A stretch of DNA of 64,000 nucleotides from Candidatus Buchananbacteria bacterium CG10_big_fil_rev_8_21_14_0_10_33_19 (GTDB lineage: Bacteria; Patescibacteria; ABY1; 2-01-FULL-39-33). Numbering within the stretch: the first letter of the stretch is position 1; each line of letters begins with the position of its first letter. Of the stretch, positions 34,371 to 42,338 are shown piece by piece. A program made the position numbers and the translations under genes. The notes below the pieces were generated by a model. It had not been told where the DNA came from, did no database searches, and saw only the letters and a list, made by a program, of their open reading frames with translations. The stretch is taken from contig PEZY01000012.1 in assembly GCA_002773855.1 (NCBI GenBank), forward strand, positions 373,891 through 437,890, given 5' to 3'.

Positions 34371-34823
34371 TTACCTAGTTATACTAATAGTGGCACTATT
34401 TTCGGCATTCGGAGCTGAAACAGTCACCCTGCCAGTCGTAGAATTTTTAAAAATAGTATACCCAACACCTTCACCAACTGAAGCTATGATACTTGGATCA
34501 ACTGGCATAGACAAGATGTAATTTGGCACTAAATCTGTACTTAATATAATTAAAGATGGACATGTTTCATCGTCTAAACAAATTTCTGTAGCTGTATTAT
34601 TAATAGTTAATGGCAACGTTCCATTATTGTCCAAGGAAAATTGATAAACGGCATTTAAAATGATACTCACATCTATTCGTCTTTGAGCATTTCTAGTATC
34701 ACCTAATTGTTTATTAGGGTTAATAGCAATAATAACAATACCGGCCAAAATACCAATCGCCACTACCACTAATAAGATTTCTAAAAGAGTAAAACCTTTG
34801 AGTTGTGGTGGTATTTTTATCAT
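34371..34823 (-). CDS. Type IV pilin-like protein
   Basis: A 150-residue prepilin with a short basic leader and the cleavage/methylation site QLKG|FTLLEILLVVVAIGIL, where E5 of the mature protein is kept. The hydrophobic N-terminal helix leads to NPNKQLGDTRNAQRRIDVSIILNAVYQF, typical of Patescibacteria pilins. Two cysteines (EICLDDETCPS) may form the D-loop disulfide. No assembly gene lies nearby. Type IV pili probably serve attachment or DNA uptake. Confidence 0.88.
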   Translation of the reverse strand: MIKIPPQLKGFTLLEILLVVVAIGILAGIVIIAINPNKQLGDTRNAQRRIDVSIILNAVYQFSLDNNGTLPLTINNTATEICLDDETCPSLIILSTDLVPNYILSMPVDPSIIASVGEGVGYTIFKNSTTGRVTVSAPNAENSATISITR

Positions 34824-34884
34824 ACTTAAATTAATTATTTAATAATTAAATATATTATCACACTTTATAAACCAATAAAAACAA

Positions 34885-36084
34885 TTATTTTTTTATAACC
34901 ACTACTCCCTCTCTTAAAACTATGATATTACCAGCTTCTATTTTTACTAAAGTCGATGGCGAAGATTCTAATTTACCACGATCAATATAAAAATCTACCA
35001 TATTGCTAAAATATTTTTTAGCTTGACGAATAGTTAAGGCTGGATCTAAGCCTTCTGGATTAGCACTCGGTGCTACTAATGGTCCAGTTTTCCTCAGTAA
35101 AAATCTCAACCACTTATTATCTGGCAATCGAAAAGCCAAGGAATTAGTACCGCGATGTAAATAATCTAATTTTTTATGACAACCCAAGATAACACTCACC
35201 TGGCCTGGCCAGTATTTTTGCAATATTTTTTTAGTTTTATTATCTATTTTTACGCCAAATTTATTTAAATCAGAAATTTGGCTAATTAAAATTATAAGTG
35301 GCTTATCAGGACTTCTTTTTCTAACTTTATAAATTCTTTCCACTGTATTTTTATTCAAAGCTTTACCAACTAAGCCATAAATAGTATCGGTTGGTACTAC
35401 GCCAATACCGCCTTTTTTTAATATATCAATCTGTTGTTTAAAATACTTTTTAGACAATTCATCAACACTTAATGTTTTTTTTAAATTAAAATCTCCTACT
35501 TTAGTTCTTTTTAACCCAGACATATAAGCACCCGTGTTTAAACTGGTACCAATATCTCGGGCCAAAGATCTAATATAAACTCCAGAACCACAAACCACCT
35601 TTATTTGAAGATCGGGAAATTTATACTTTAAAATTTTTATACTTTTAATTTCAACCGGTCTAGCTTGAAGTTCTATTGATTCACCATTTCTAGCTAGCTT
35701 ATAAGATCTTCTCCCATGGACTTTGATGGCACTATACACAGGTGGAATTTGATTTATCACACCAATAAATTTACTTATTGAGCTACTAACCTCATTACGC
35801 GTTATGTGTTTTATGTTTTGCATTATGTGTTTTATACCCTCTTCATCATCGGTCGTACTAGAAATACCTAATTTAATATCAGCTACATATTCTTTTTCAC
35901 CTCGAACAATATTGTCTAGTTGTCTAGTAGCTTCTCGTCCCAAGCCTACCACTAAAATACCCTCAGCGAGCGGATCTAAAGTACCAGCATGACCAACCCT
36001 TTGTTCGCCGGTCGCTTTTTTAATTTGAGCAATTAAACTATAAGAGCTAGGCCCTTTTGGTTTATAAACTGCAAAGATATTCAT
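34885..36084 (-). CDS. truB: Fusion of tRNA pseudouridine-55 synthase (TruB) and threonylcarbamoyl-AMP synthase (TsaC/Sua5-like)
   Basis: One uninterrupted frame of 399 residues carries two tRNA-modification enzymes. Residues 1 to about 212 are TruB: VYKPKGPSSYSLIAQIKK, catalytic D37 in GHAGTLDPLAEGILVVG, and GSGVYIRSLARDIG. From about 215 to 399 it is YrdC/TsaC: GIGVVPTDTIYGLVGKA, KVRKRSPDKPLIILI, SLAFRLPDN and LVAPSANPEG, ending REGVVVIKK. TruB makes pseudouridine at position 55 in the T-loop; TsaC makes threonylcarbamoyl-AMP for t6A37. The canonical C-terminal PUA domain of TruB is missing and its place taken by TsaC. A small internal duplication (IKHIMQNIKHI) lies near residue 85. The ATG is 5 bases from a divergent promoter. 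Confidence 0.93.
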   Translation of the reverse strand: MNIFAVYKPKGPSSYSLIAQIKKATGEQRVGHAGTLDPLAEGILVVGLGREATRQLDNIVRGEKEYVADIKLGISSTTDDEEGIKHIMQNIKHITRNEVSSSISKFIGVINQIPPVYSAIKVHGRRSYKLARNGESIELQARPVEIKSIKILKYKFPDLQIKVVCGSGVYIRSLARDIGTSLNTGAYMSGLKRTKVGDFNLKKTLSVDELSKKYFKQQIDILKKGGIGVVPTDTIYGLVGKALNKNTVERIYKVRKRSPDKPLIILISQISDLNKFGVKIDNKTKKILQKYWPGQVSVILGCHKKLDYLHRGTNSLAFRLPDNKWLRFLLRKTGPLVAPSANPEGLDPALTIRQAKKYFSNMVDFYIDRGKLESSPSTLVKIEAGNIIVLREGVVVIKK

Positions 36085-36088
36085 AACT

Positions 36089-36117
36089 TTGACATTACTA
36101 ATTTAATCAGATATAAT
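36089..36117 (+). promoter_or_regulatory. Consensus promoter of the first zinc-finger gene
   Basis: TTGACA (36089-36094), 17 bases, TATAAT (36112-36117); exact consensus, divergent from the truB fusion gene. The leader is about 60 bases. Confidence 0.85.
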
Positions 36118-36181
36118 ATATTTCTGTCGCACATTTAAAGAACAATATCTAAAAACAAAAACCAGAAGGATATTTACCAAT

Positions 36182-36352
36182 ATGTTTTTAGTAGCCCAAG
36201 AAAAATGTGGCTGCCTCTGCCATACCCTGGCCGGAGGCATGACGCATAAAATTAATTGTTGTAAAACCTGTCCCTATTGTCAGAAAAATATTAAACCAGA
36301 ATTCTACAGAAAACATACCAAAAGATGTAAAAAAGAACACACTAATAACTAG
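36182..36352 (+). CDS. Small C2HC zinc-finger protein 1 (56 residues)
   Basis: A 56-residue basic, cysteine-rich protein. It has an N-terminal C-x-C-x2-C-H cluster (CGCLCH), a CC pair, then CPYCQKNIKPEFYRKHTKRC, which is C-x2-C-x11-H-x3-C. That spacing is that of the zf-C2HC_2 finger of eukaryotic ZC2HC1-type proteins. Three more genes with the same layout follow on the same strand. This one has its own consensus promoter and a strong terminator (36362-36390). AGAAGGA lies 12 bases before the ATG. Zinc binding is inferred from the ligands; DNA, RNA or protein binding cannot be told. Confidence 0.75.
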   Translation: MFLVAQEKCGCLCHTLAGGMTHKINCCKTCPYCQKNIKPEFYRKHTKRCKKEHTNN

Positions 36353-36361
36353 ATTGTTATT

Positions 36362-36390
36362 GCCCCTTAACTCACTAAGGGGCTTTTTTT
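36362..36390 (+). terminator. Terminator after zinc-finger gene 1
   Basis: GCCCCTTA/TAAGGGGC arms followed by seven T. Confidence 0.9.
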
Positions 36391-36498
36391 ATTTAAAAAA
36401 AATACACTTTTAATTATTGACTTTATACCTATAATATGGTAATTTTTAATTAGTGGTTTATATGATTTAATTAGCAATTCTCTTTGGAGGATCTCAAG

Positions 36499-36693
36499 AT
36501 GTTTAAGCCAAAGAATGTTTTTAGAATTGAAATTTGTCATTGTGATGACAGTGGTCAAGATAATAAAAACAAAGACACTAAAACACCTTGTCATGCCATC
36601 TGTCCATTTTGTAATGAGAAAATTAGAATCAATTTTTTAGTCAAACATCTAACTGTTTGTGAAAAAAGACGTCCAGCTAAACATAAACTTTAA
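36499..36693 (+). CDS. Small C2HC zinc-finger protein 2 (64 residues)
   Basis: Starts at ATG 36499 with TGGAGG 8 bases upstream; a TTG at 36484 is in frame but includes the ribosome binding site. N-terminal ICHCDDSG, then after a charged linker CPFCNEKIRINFLVKHLTVC, the same C-x2-C-x11-H-x3-C finger. Only one of the N-terminal CH pairs is kept, so its first metal site may be different (CHC plus PCH). The C-terminus is basic (KRRPAKHKL). Confidence 0.75.
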   Translation: MFKPKNVFRIEICHCDDSGQDNKNKDTKTPCHAICPFCNEKIRINFLVKHLTVCEKRRPAKHKL

Positions 36694-36741
36694 ATCAATA
36701 ATAGCACATTATCACAACTCAAAACAAGAAAGGGTGGCATC

Positions 36742-36972
36742 ATGGACCACTTTGGTGAATGTGATTGTGATTGTCATAATCCAAACATTATAGGTCAAAT
36801 TAATCATGTTGGGCCATGTTGTTATGAATGCCCATATTGTCAAATGCGAATCACTCCGGGGTTTATTGATTTTCATAAGGCGGAGTGTCAAAAGAAAATT
36901 GAAGAGTATCTTAAGACGCAAGACACTTTTAATCCTATTGACTCCAACAAAACAGAAAACAAGAAAGGGTAA
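36742..36972 (+). CDS. Small C2HC zinc-finger protein 3 (76 residues)
   Basis: ATG at 36742 behind AAAGGGTGG. The layout is ECDCDCHNPNI, then CC, then CPYCQMRITPGFIDFHKAEC (C-x2-C-x11-H-x3-C), followed by a longer helical tail (KKIEEYLKTQDTFNP). It is acidic at the N-terminus, unlike paralogues 1 and 2. The next paralogue starts 4 bases after its stop, so these two are surely cotranscribed. Confidence 0.77.
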   Translation: MDHFGECDCDCHNPNIIGQINHVGPCCYECPYCQMRITPGFIDFHKAECQKKIEEYLKTQDTFNPIDSNKTENKKG

Positions 36973-36976
36973 TACC

Positions 36977-37303
36977 ATGGTCGTGAATGATTTTGAAATT
37001 TGTCATTGTAGATGTCATAATAATCCAAACATAATGCACTGCATGCCTTGTTGTCTACCTTGTCATTATTGTGGAGCTAATATTAAACATTTTTATTTTG
37101 AAAAACATGTAACTGATTGTCAAGCGGCCATCAAAAATCAATGTACTAGTGACAGCGAATTATGTGATTGCGCCTTTCATCAATTACCAAGCCGTTGTTC
37201 GCCAGCTTGCTGTAAAGAATGCCCTAAATGTAAGTTGCACATTAAAGAAAAATTCTTTGCTGAGCATCTAGAAAAATGCTCGGGTAAAAAACCCAAAAAA
37301 TAA
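36977..37303 (+). CDS. Double C2HC zinc-finger protein 4 (108 residues)
   Basis: A duplicated version with two complete units: EICHCRCHNNPN...CC...CHYCGANIKHFYFEKHVTDC and ELCDCAFH...CC...CPKCKLHIKEKFFAEHLEKC. Both fingers are C-x2-C-x11-H-x3-C. The ATG at 36977 has AAAGGGT upstream; the longer frame from 36806 overlaps gene 3 and is not used. A symmetric terminator separates it from uvrC, which converges on it. Confidence 0.78.
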   Translation: MVVNDFEICHCRCHNNPNIMHCMPCCLPCHYCGANIKHFYFEKHVTDCQAAIKNQCTSDSELCDCAFHQLPSRCSPACCKECPKCKLHIKEKFFAEHLEKCSGKKPKK

Positions 37304-37324
37304 AAGTCTCAGACAATGAGACTT
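37304..37324. terminator. Bidirectional terminator between zinc-finger gene 4 and uvrC
   Basis: AAGTCTC/GAGACTT arms, T run on both strands. It serves the two convergent genes. Confidence 0.85.
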
Positions 37325-37327
37325 TTT

Positions 37328-38503
37328 TTATTTACCAACACTATAAAATCTATTGCGTCTTTTGCGTCGCCCCGCCGAATTACCAAATCGATGAGCTTCA
37401 TCTCTAGCTTTAGTAATTAATTCCCGTTGGGACTTAGCCAACTCTTTAACGGCCATACTAGTTTTAATTGGAAAAACCATTCTATCTCCGGCCAATTTAG
37501 ACAAGCCAATAATTGGAATACTAATACCAATTCTTTTTAAAACTTGATTGACATAATCAATCTGTGGCTTACCGCCATCAATTAAAATTAAATTAGGAAA
37601 TGGCCACTCAATGTGTTTAAATCTTCTCGTCAACATTTCTTCTAGACTTCTCAAATCATCACTAGCTGGCGCCGTTTTAATATTAAACAAGCGATACTGA
37701 TCTTTAGCTAATTGACCATTAATAACCACTGACATCGCGCCAACCGTTTCTTGACCAGTAAAGTGTGAAATATCATAACCCTCTATTCGATTTTTACCAT
37801 GATTATTACTAAGTTCATCTTTGGTAATTAGTGTCACATCTTGAATATTTTTTAAAGCCGATAACACTTCGGGATTTTCTTTTTTTAATTTTGCCAGCAA
37901 CCTTTTCTTTTCACCTTTAAACAATAAAACAATATTTAAAATATTTTTCTTATAATCTTTTTTATTAATTTCCCCAATACAAGTACCGGGACATAATCCC
38001 ACTTGATAATCAAAACAGGGTTTACCAGAATTTGGCGTGCAAGTACTATAAGGGAAAATCCGTCTGATAATTCGTAAAGTATTTTTTAACAACGTGGCAT
38101 TTTGATAAGGTCCAAAAATATAAGCATCGGTAGTTGGAAACTTATTTAATTCTCGTTCCCGAATAATAATGGGGTAAGCATAATCTTTTTTAGAAATTAC
38201 AATAAAAATAAACGACCGATGATCCTTATCCTTCACATTATACTTAGGCCAATGTTTTTTAATCAAATTAGCTTCCAAAATAATCGCTTCTAACACTGTG
38301 TCGGTTTGCTGGTGTTTAATATTTTGCGCTAAAGACACCATTTCACTAATTCGCGAATCAATATCGAGTCGAAAATATTGCAAAACTCGACGCCGCAGAC
38401 TAGTGGCGCGACCAATATAAAGAATCTCGCCCTTTTGGCCGATGAACATATACACCCCCGGTGTTAATGGTAAATTTTTCGCTAAATCTTTAATGTTTTT
38501 CAT
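37328..38503 (-). CDS. uvrC: Shortened excinuclease subunit UvrC
   Basis: 391 residues against the usual ~600. The GIY-YIG nuclease domain is intact at 1-95 (PGVYMFIGQKGEILYIGRA), followed by the cysteine segment CTPNSGKPCFDYQVGLCPGTCIG. The RNase H-like nuclease domain is present (IEGYDISHFTGQETVGAM, PNLILIDGGKPQIDYV, RDEAHRFGN). Missing are the UVR motif expected after FKGEKKRLLAKLKKE and the C-terminal helix-hairpin-helix pair: the protein ends GRRKRRNRFYSVGK. Both catalytic halves remain, so it may still make 3' and 5' incisions. UvrB in this window also lacks its UVR domain. Confidence 0.93.
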   Translation of the reverse strand: MKNIKDLAKNLPLTPGVYMFIGQKGEILYIGRATSLRRRVLQYFRLDIDSRISEMVSLAQNIKHQQTDTVLEAIILEANLIKKHWPKYNVKDKDHRSFIFIVISKKDYAYPIIIRERELNKFPTTDAYIFGPYQNATLLKNTLRIIRRIFPYSTCTPNSGKPCFDYQVGLCPGTCIGEINKKDYKKNILNIVLLFKGEKKRLLAKLKKENPEVLSALKNIQDVTLITKDELSNNHGKNRIEGYDISHFTGQETVGAMSVVINGQLAKDQYRLFNIKTAPASDDLRSLEEMLTRRFKHIEWPFPNLILIDGGKPQIDYVNQVLKRIGISIPIIGLSKLAGDRMVFPIKTSMAVKELAKSQRELITKARDEAHRFGNSAGRRKRRNRFYSVGK

Positions 38504-38516
38504 AAATTAACTGCTA

Positions 38517-38545
38517 TTGACAAAATACCATAAATATGATATAAT
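38517..38545 (+). promoter_or_regulatory. Exact-consensus promoter of the 64-residue gene
   Basis: TTGACA (38517-38522), 17 bases, TATAAT (38540-38545). Confidence 0.85.
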
Positions 38546-38593
38546 TACAACAGTGTTGTACATTACTTTTGGCAAAAATTGGAGGAACTTGTT

Positions 38594-38788
38594 ATGCTCT
38601 GGATTATCCTGCGTGATTTCCACGCATCACTTGCAGACATGAAGGCCGCTGTCGAACTTTTCAAGGAAGTTCATAGCGCTGAATCTCGGGGCCTTGGTCC
38701 AGCGATGATTGGCGGTCTCGTTTTCGAGACCAAGGGTGATATTCCATCTGAAGACCAGCTGGTCTTGGGCATCATCCCCTTCAGCTAG
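38594..38788 (+). CDS. Hypothetical protein, 64 residues
   Basis: Not recognised. ATG at 38594 follows GGAGG by 8 bases; an in-frame TTG at 38579 contains that binding site. It is a small, probably globular protein (MLWIILRDFHASLADMKAA, then GPAMIGGLVFETKGDIPSE). Exact-consensus promoter, strong ribosome binding site and own terminator suggest high expression. The G+C content is clearly above its neighbours, as for the lipoprotein pair. Confidence 0.68.
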   Translation: MLWIILRDFHASLADMKAAVELFKEVHSAESRGLGPAMIGGLVFETKGDIPSEDQLVLGIIPFS

Positions 38789-38811
38789 CCTTTGACTAGT
38801 GGACATCAATT

Positions 38812-38845
38812 TTGGACTCTTAACTGCTAATCACAGTTAACGAGT
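38812..38845 (+). terminator. Terminator after the 64-residue gene
   Basis: GGACTC-TTAACTG and CAGTTAA-GAGTCC arms followed by TTTTTT. Confidence 0.88.
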
Positions 38846-38900
38846 CCTTTTTTATTTTACCATAAATTGTTATACTAGCCTTATCGTGGAGGAAAAAATC

Positions 38901-39179
38901 ATGTTCATTCACAAAGAAATATATAACAAAATTTTCCACCAACCATTATTTCAACTAGATTTAAGTGGCGGTAAAGGTATACTTCTGATTCACAATTTAC
39001 TTTGGGTTGTCGGTTTTACTATGATTATTACCGCTGTCGGCTATGCCTTGGGTCTTTATGATGAAACTGAAAATAAAAAAGATTTCAAAATTCCCAAAGA
39101 TGTTATTTATATTTTCTTTATCGGACTAGCAATATTTTTAGCTAGTTTTTATGTTCCTATCCCTATTGTGCGTCAATAG
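38901..39179 (+). CDS. Hypothetical membrane protein, 92 residues
   Basis: ATG at 38901 with GGAGG 8 bases upstream. Two membrane helices (about 33-51, LWVVGFTMIITAVGYALGL; and 70-88, VIYIFFIGLAIFLASFYVP) with a charged loop between them (YDETENKKDFKIPKD). Not recognised. TATACT about 15 bases before the ribosome binding site is a likely -10 box. It is the last of the plus-strand genes before the excision repair block. Confidence 0.65.
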   Translation: MFIHKEIYNKIFHQPLFQLDLSGGKGILLIHNLLWVVGFTMIITAVGYALGLYDETENKKDFKIPKDVIYIFFIGLAIFLASFYVPIPIVRQ

Positions 39180-39213
39180 GGATTTTTTATCATATAAATA
39201 TCTTCATAAACCT

Positions 39214-39438
39214 GCGACAATTAAAAAATTTAAGGAGAAGATGAAACGAGAGCCCTGGCGATTGGGCGTCGTCTACATCCAAAATTTTCAACTGTTTGAA
39301 CCATTTTCGACATATCTAGAATAATGAAAATGGTGAGTTTTGAAAATTAGCCAGGCGAAGTTTTAGATTCGACTATAAATTTTTTACTGTCGCGATTTTT
39401 GCGGTACTTTTTCTAAAAAAGTACCAAGGTGATTTAGA
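39214..39438. repeat. ~225 bp structured repeat, copy 1 (downstream of uvrA)
   Basis: About 225 bases that recur at 42091-42312 in the same orientation. The ends are imperfect inverted repeats (GCGACAATTAAAAAATTTAA against TATAAATTTTTTACTGTCGC). Inside are CCTGGC/GCCAGG, AATTTTCAA/TTGAAAATT and a central ACCATTTTC/GAAAATGGT stem. It ends in a CGC-GATTTTT-GCG hairpin and GGTACTTTTT/AAAAAAGTACC. It begins 38 bases after the uvrA stop. A 27-codon frame (MKREPWRLGVVYIQNF) is broken after five codons in the other copy, so this is not coding. Confidence 0.85.
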
Positions 39439-39476
39439 ATAAAATTAGAAATTGAAAATTGAAAATTAATCCAAGT

Positions 39477-42071
39477 CTATTTCAAATACTCCTTAATATA
39501 CTTGCCGGTCACACTCTTGGGGTCTTTCATCACCTGCTCTGGTGTCCCCTTAGCTACAATATAGCCACCACGGTCGCCACCCTCGGGACCTAAATCAATT
39601 ACATAATCAGCGGCATGAATAATATGTAAATTATGTTCAATGACGGCAATGCTATTTTGTCGATCGATTAATTTGTTTAATACTCCTAACAACAGTTCAA
39701 TATCATGATAATGTAAACCAACAGTTGGCTCGTCCAGTAAATACAAAGTTTTTCGACCCAAAGTATGCGTTAACTCTCTAGCCAATTTTATCCGCTGAGC
39801 TTCACCACCAGACAAAGTGGTCGCACTTTGACCTAATTGTAAATAACACAAGCCAACTTCCTGTAAGACCTTTAATTTATCAGTGATCTGATAATGAGTA
39901 TCAAAATAATCTATGGCCTCATCAATGGTTAAAGCTAGTACTTCGGAAATATTTTTACCCTTATATTTCACCTGCAAAGTCTCCCGATTAAAACGCTTGC
40001 CATGACAGACTTCACACTCCACTGTTACCGCTGGCAAAAAATGCATTTCAATTAAATTAACACCAGCCCCATCACAAGCTTCACACCGACCGCCCGGACG
40101 ATTAAAAGAAAACCGCGACAAAGTATAACTTCGCTCTCGTGATTCTGGCAACATAGCAAAGAATTCTCTAATTGGTGTAAAAATACCGGTGTAAGTGGCT
40201 GGATTAGACCGAGGCGTTCGACCAATTGGCGATTGATCCACAATCACCACCCGATTAATATATTCAGTGCCAATAATTTTTGACACATCTTCTAAGTCCT
40301 CTTTTTTAACATTGGTCGCCAGTCGTGGATTGGCTTTTATTTTTTGAACATTTTTATATAAGACATCATATAACAAAGATGATTTACCGCTACCAGACAC
40401 CCCAGTAATACAGACCATTTTTCTAAGTGGAATATCCACTTGAACATTTTTTAAATTATTAGCTCGCGCCCCAATAATTTTAATGGCTTCGCTAGTTGTC
40501 GTTCTTCTATTTGAGGCAGTTTCAATAAATCTCTCGCCTCGTAAATATTCTAAAGTCAAAGATTTTTGGGGATTAGTCTTTTTTAATAATTCTTTAGTCT
40601 CACCAATCGCTACTACTTCACCACCATGACGTCCAGCCAGTGGCCCTAAATCCACTAGATAATCCGAAGCCATAATTGTCCGCTCATCATGCTCGACAAT
40701 AATCACGCTATTACCCTGATCTTTTAAAGCTTTTAGAGTTTTAATTAATCTTTCGGTATCTCTTTCGTGTAAGCCAATAGTTGGCTCGTCAAGTACATAA
40801 AGGGTTTTAGACAAATGCGAACCGATTTGTGAACCCAGTCTAATTCGTTGCGCCTCGCCACCAGATAATGTTTCCGCTTCGCGACTAAGCGACAAATAAT
40901 TTAAACCTACCTGCAACAAGAAATCCAAACGATCACCAATCTCAATCACGACATTTTCGGCAATTTCTTTTTGACGGCTGGTCATTTTATTATGATAATC
41001 CACAAAAAAAGCATAAGCCTGTTCTATCGACAACGCACTGACTTCGGCTATATTTTTTTTATTAATTTTAACTGCCAATGGTTCGGCTCGCAATCTTTGG
41101 CCATGACACGACAAACAAGGTTCAATATTTTTCTCATATTTATTTTTATACTCACCTATTTCTTCGCCTTGATCATCAAATTTCTTTTTGGCTCCCCATT
41201 CTACTACTCGGCCTAAACCATTACACTTCTCACAAGCTCCGTGTGGACTATTAAAAGAAAATAATCTTGGCTCCACTTCAGGAAAGGCAAAGCCATCATT
41301 AGGGCAAGTCCAATTAGAGGACAACAAAAATTCTGGACTATCTTGTTTCTTTTCTCTAAACAAAGCAATAGCCAGTCCAGTGGCATAATTAATTGAATTT
41401 TCTACCGCTTCCGACAAACGACCTTCATCACTAATCATCACGCGATCAATCACAATATCAATACTGTGCTTGCTATGTCTAGCTAGTTTTACTTTTTCAT
41501 GTAGCGAATAAAATTGACCATCAATTCTAGCTTCGGAAAAACCCAAAGCTAAATAATCATAAAGCAACTGATAATATTCCCCTTTTCTATCGACGACAAC
41601 AGGTGAAAGAATAGTAACATATTCTTCGTCCAACTCTTTGGCCCGGGATTTGATGATATCAATCATCTCATCGAGTGCTAATTTATCAATTTTATGATTA
41701 CATTTTGGACAATAAACTTCTCCTAACCGAGCATATAAAACGCGCAAATAATCATAAATTTCAGTCAGGGTGCCGACGGTAGACCGTGGATTATGCGACA
41801 AAGCCTTTTGGTCAATAGAAATAGATGGCGCTAGGCCAATGATTTCATCAACATCAGCCGGTTTCATTTGGCCCAAAAATTGCCGGGCATAAGGTGACAA
41901 AGATTCGATATAGCGTCGTTGGCCTTCAGCAAAAATGGTATCAAAAGCGAGTGATGATTTACCACTGCCGGAGACACCAGTAAAAGCCACCAACTTGTTA
42001 TGGGGTATTTCTAAACTAACATTTTTTAAATTGTGTACCCGCGCTCCACGGATGATTATACTATCTTTCAT
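39477..42071 (-). CDS. uvrA: Excinuclease subunit UvrA
   Basis: An 864-residue ABC-type ATPase, somewhat below the usual ~940. Two nucleotide-binding units: Walker A GVSGSGKSSLAFDTIFAEGQ and GVSGSGKSSLLYD, ABC signatures LSGGEAQRIRLGSQ and LSGGEAQRIKLAREL. Zinc sites: CPKCNHK, CPNDG with CEKCNGLG and CLSCHG, and CEACDGAG with CEVCHGKR. It scans DNA for bulky lesions with UvrB. It lies between two copies of the same ~220 bp repeat and next to uvrB; uvrC is 970 bases further. Confidence 0.97.
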   Translation of the reverse strand: MKDSIIIRGARVHNLKNVSLEIPHNKLVAFTGVSGSGKSSLAFDTIFAEGQRRYIESLSPYARQFLGQMKPADVDEIIGLAPSISIDQKALSHNPRSTVGTLTEIYDYLRVLYARLGEVYCPKCNHKIDKLALDEMIDIIKSRAKELDEEYVTILSPVVVDRKGEYYQLLYDYLALGFSEARIDGQFYSLHEKVKLARHSKHSIDIVIDRVMISDEGRLSEAVENSINYATGLAIALFREKKQDSPEFLLSSNWTCPNDGFAFPEVEPRLFSFNSPHGACEKCNGLGRVVEWGAKKKFDDQGEEIGEYKNKYEKNIEPCLSCHGQRLRAEPLAVKINKKNIAEVSALSIEQAYAFFVDYHNKMTSRQKEIAENVVIEIGDRLDFLLQVGLNYLSLSREAETLSGGEAQRIRLGSQIGSHLSKTLYVLDEPTIGLHERDTERLIKTLKALKDQGNSVIIVEHDERTIMASDYLVDLGPLAGRHGGEVVAIGETKELLKKTNPQKSLTLEYLRGERFIETASNRRTTTSEAIKIIGARANNLKNVQVDIPLRKMVCITGVSGSGKSSLLYDVLYKNVQKIKANPRLATNVKKEDLEDVSKIIGTEYINRVVIVDQSPIGRTPRSNPATYTGIFTPIREFFAMLPESRERSYTLSRFSFNRPGGRCEACDGAGVNLIEMHFLPAVTVECEVCHGKRFNRETLQVKYKGKNISEVLALTIDEAIDYFDTHYQITDKLKVLQEVGLCYLQLGQSATTLSGGEAQRIKLARELTHTLGRKTLYLLDEPTVGLHYHDIELLLGVLNKLIDRQNSIAVIEHNLHIIHAADYVIDLGPEGGDRGGYIVAKGTPEQVMKDPKSVTGKYIKEYLK

Positions 42072-42090
42072 ATTATATAAATAAATTAAT

Positions 42091-42312
42091 GCGACAATTT
42101 TAAAATTTAAGGAGAAGATGAAACGAGAGCCCTAGCGATTGGGCGTTGTCTACGCCCAAAATTTTCAATGTTTGAGAAACTTGTTCACTTATTTAAATAA
42201 AAAAGTTTCGAGTTTTGAAAATTAGCGGGACGAAGTTTTAGCTTCGACTATAAATTTTTTACTGTCGCGATTTTTGCGGTACTTTTTCTAAAAAAGTACC
42301 AATGTGATTTAG
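42091..42312. repeat. ~222 bp structured repeat, copy 2 (downstream of uvrB)
   Basis: Same orientation as copy 1 and nearly identical over the outer ~80 bases on each side. The middle is different: GAGAAACTT...AAGTTTCGAG replaces the ACCATTTTC/GAAAATGGT stem, yet it also pairs with itself. The GGTACTTTTT/AAAAAAGTACC end hairpin is the same. It starts 20 bases before uvrA and ends 27 bases after the uvrB stop. Confidence 0.85.
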
Positions 42313-42338
42313 TGATATAAAAAACTATCCCAAAAAAC

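Noticed and set aside
36806..36976. Longer start for zinc-finger gene 4
   Set aside because: The extension overlaps gene 3 in another frame and lacks cysteines; ATG 36977 has a suitable upstream AAAGGGT.
39241..39324. A 27-codon frame in the uvrA-side repeat (MKREPWRLGVVY...)
   Set aside because: The same frame stops after five codons in the second copy, and AAGGAG is only 3 bases from its ATG.
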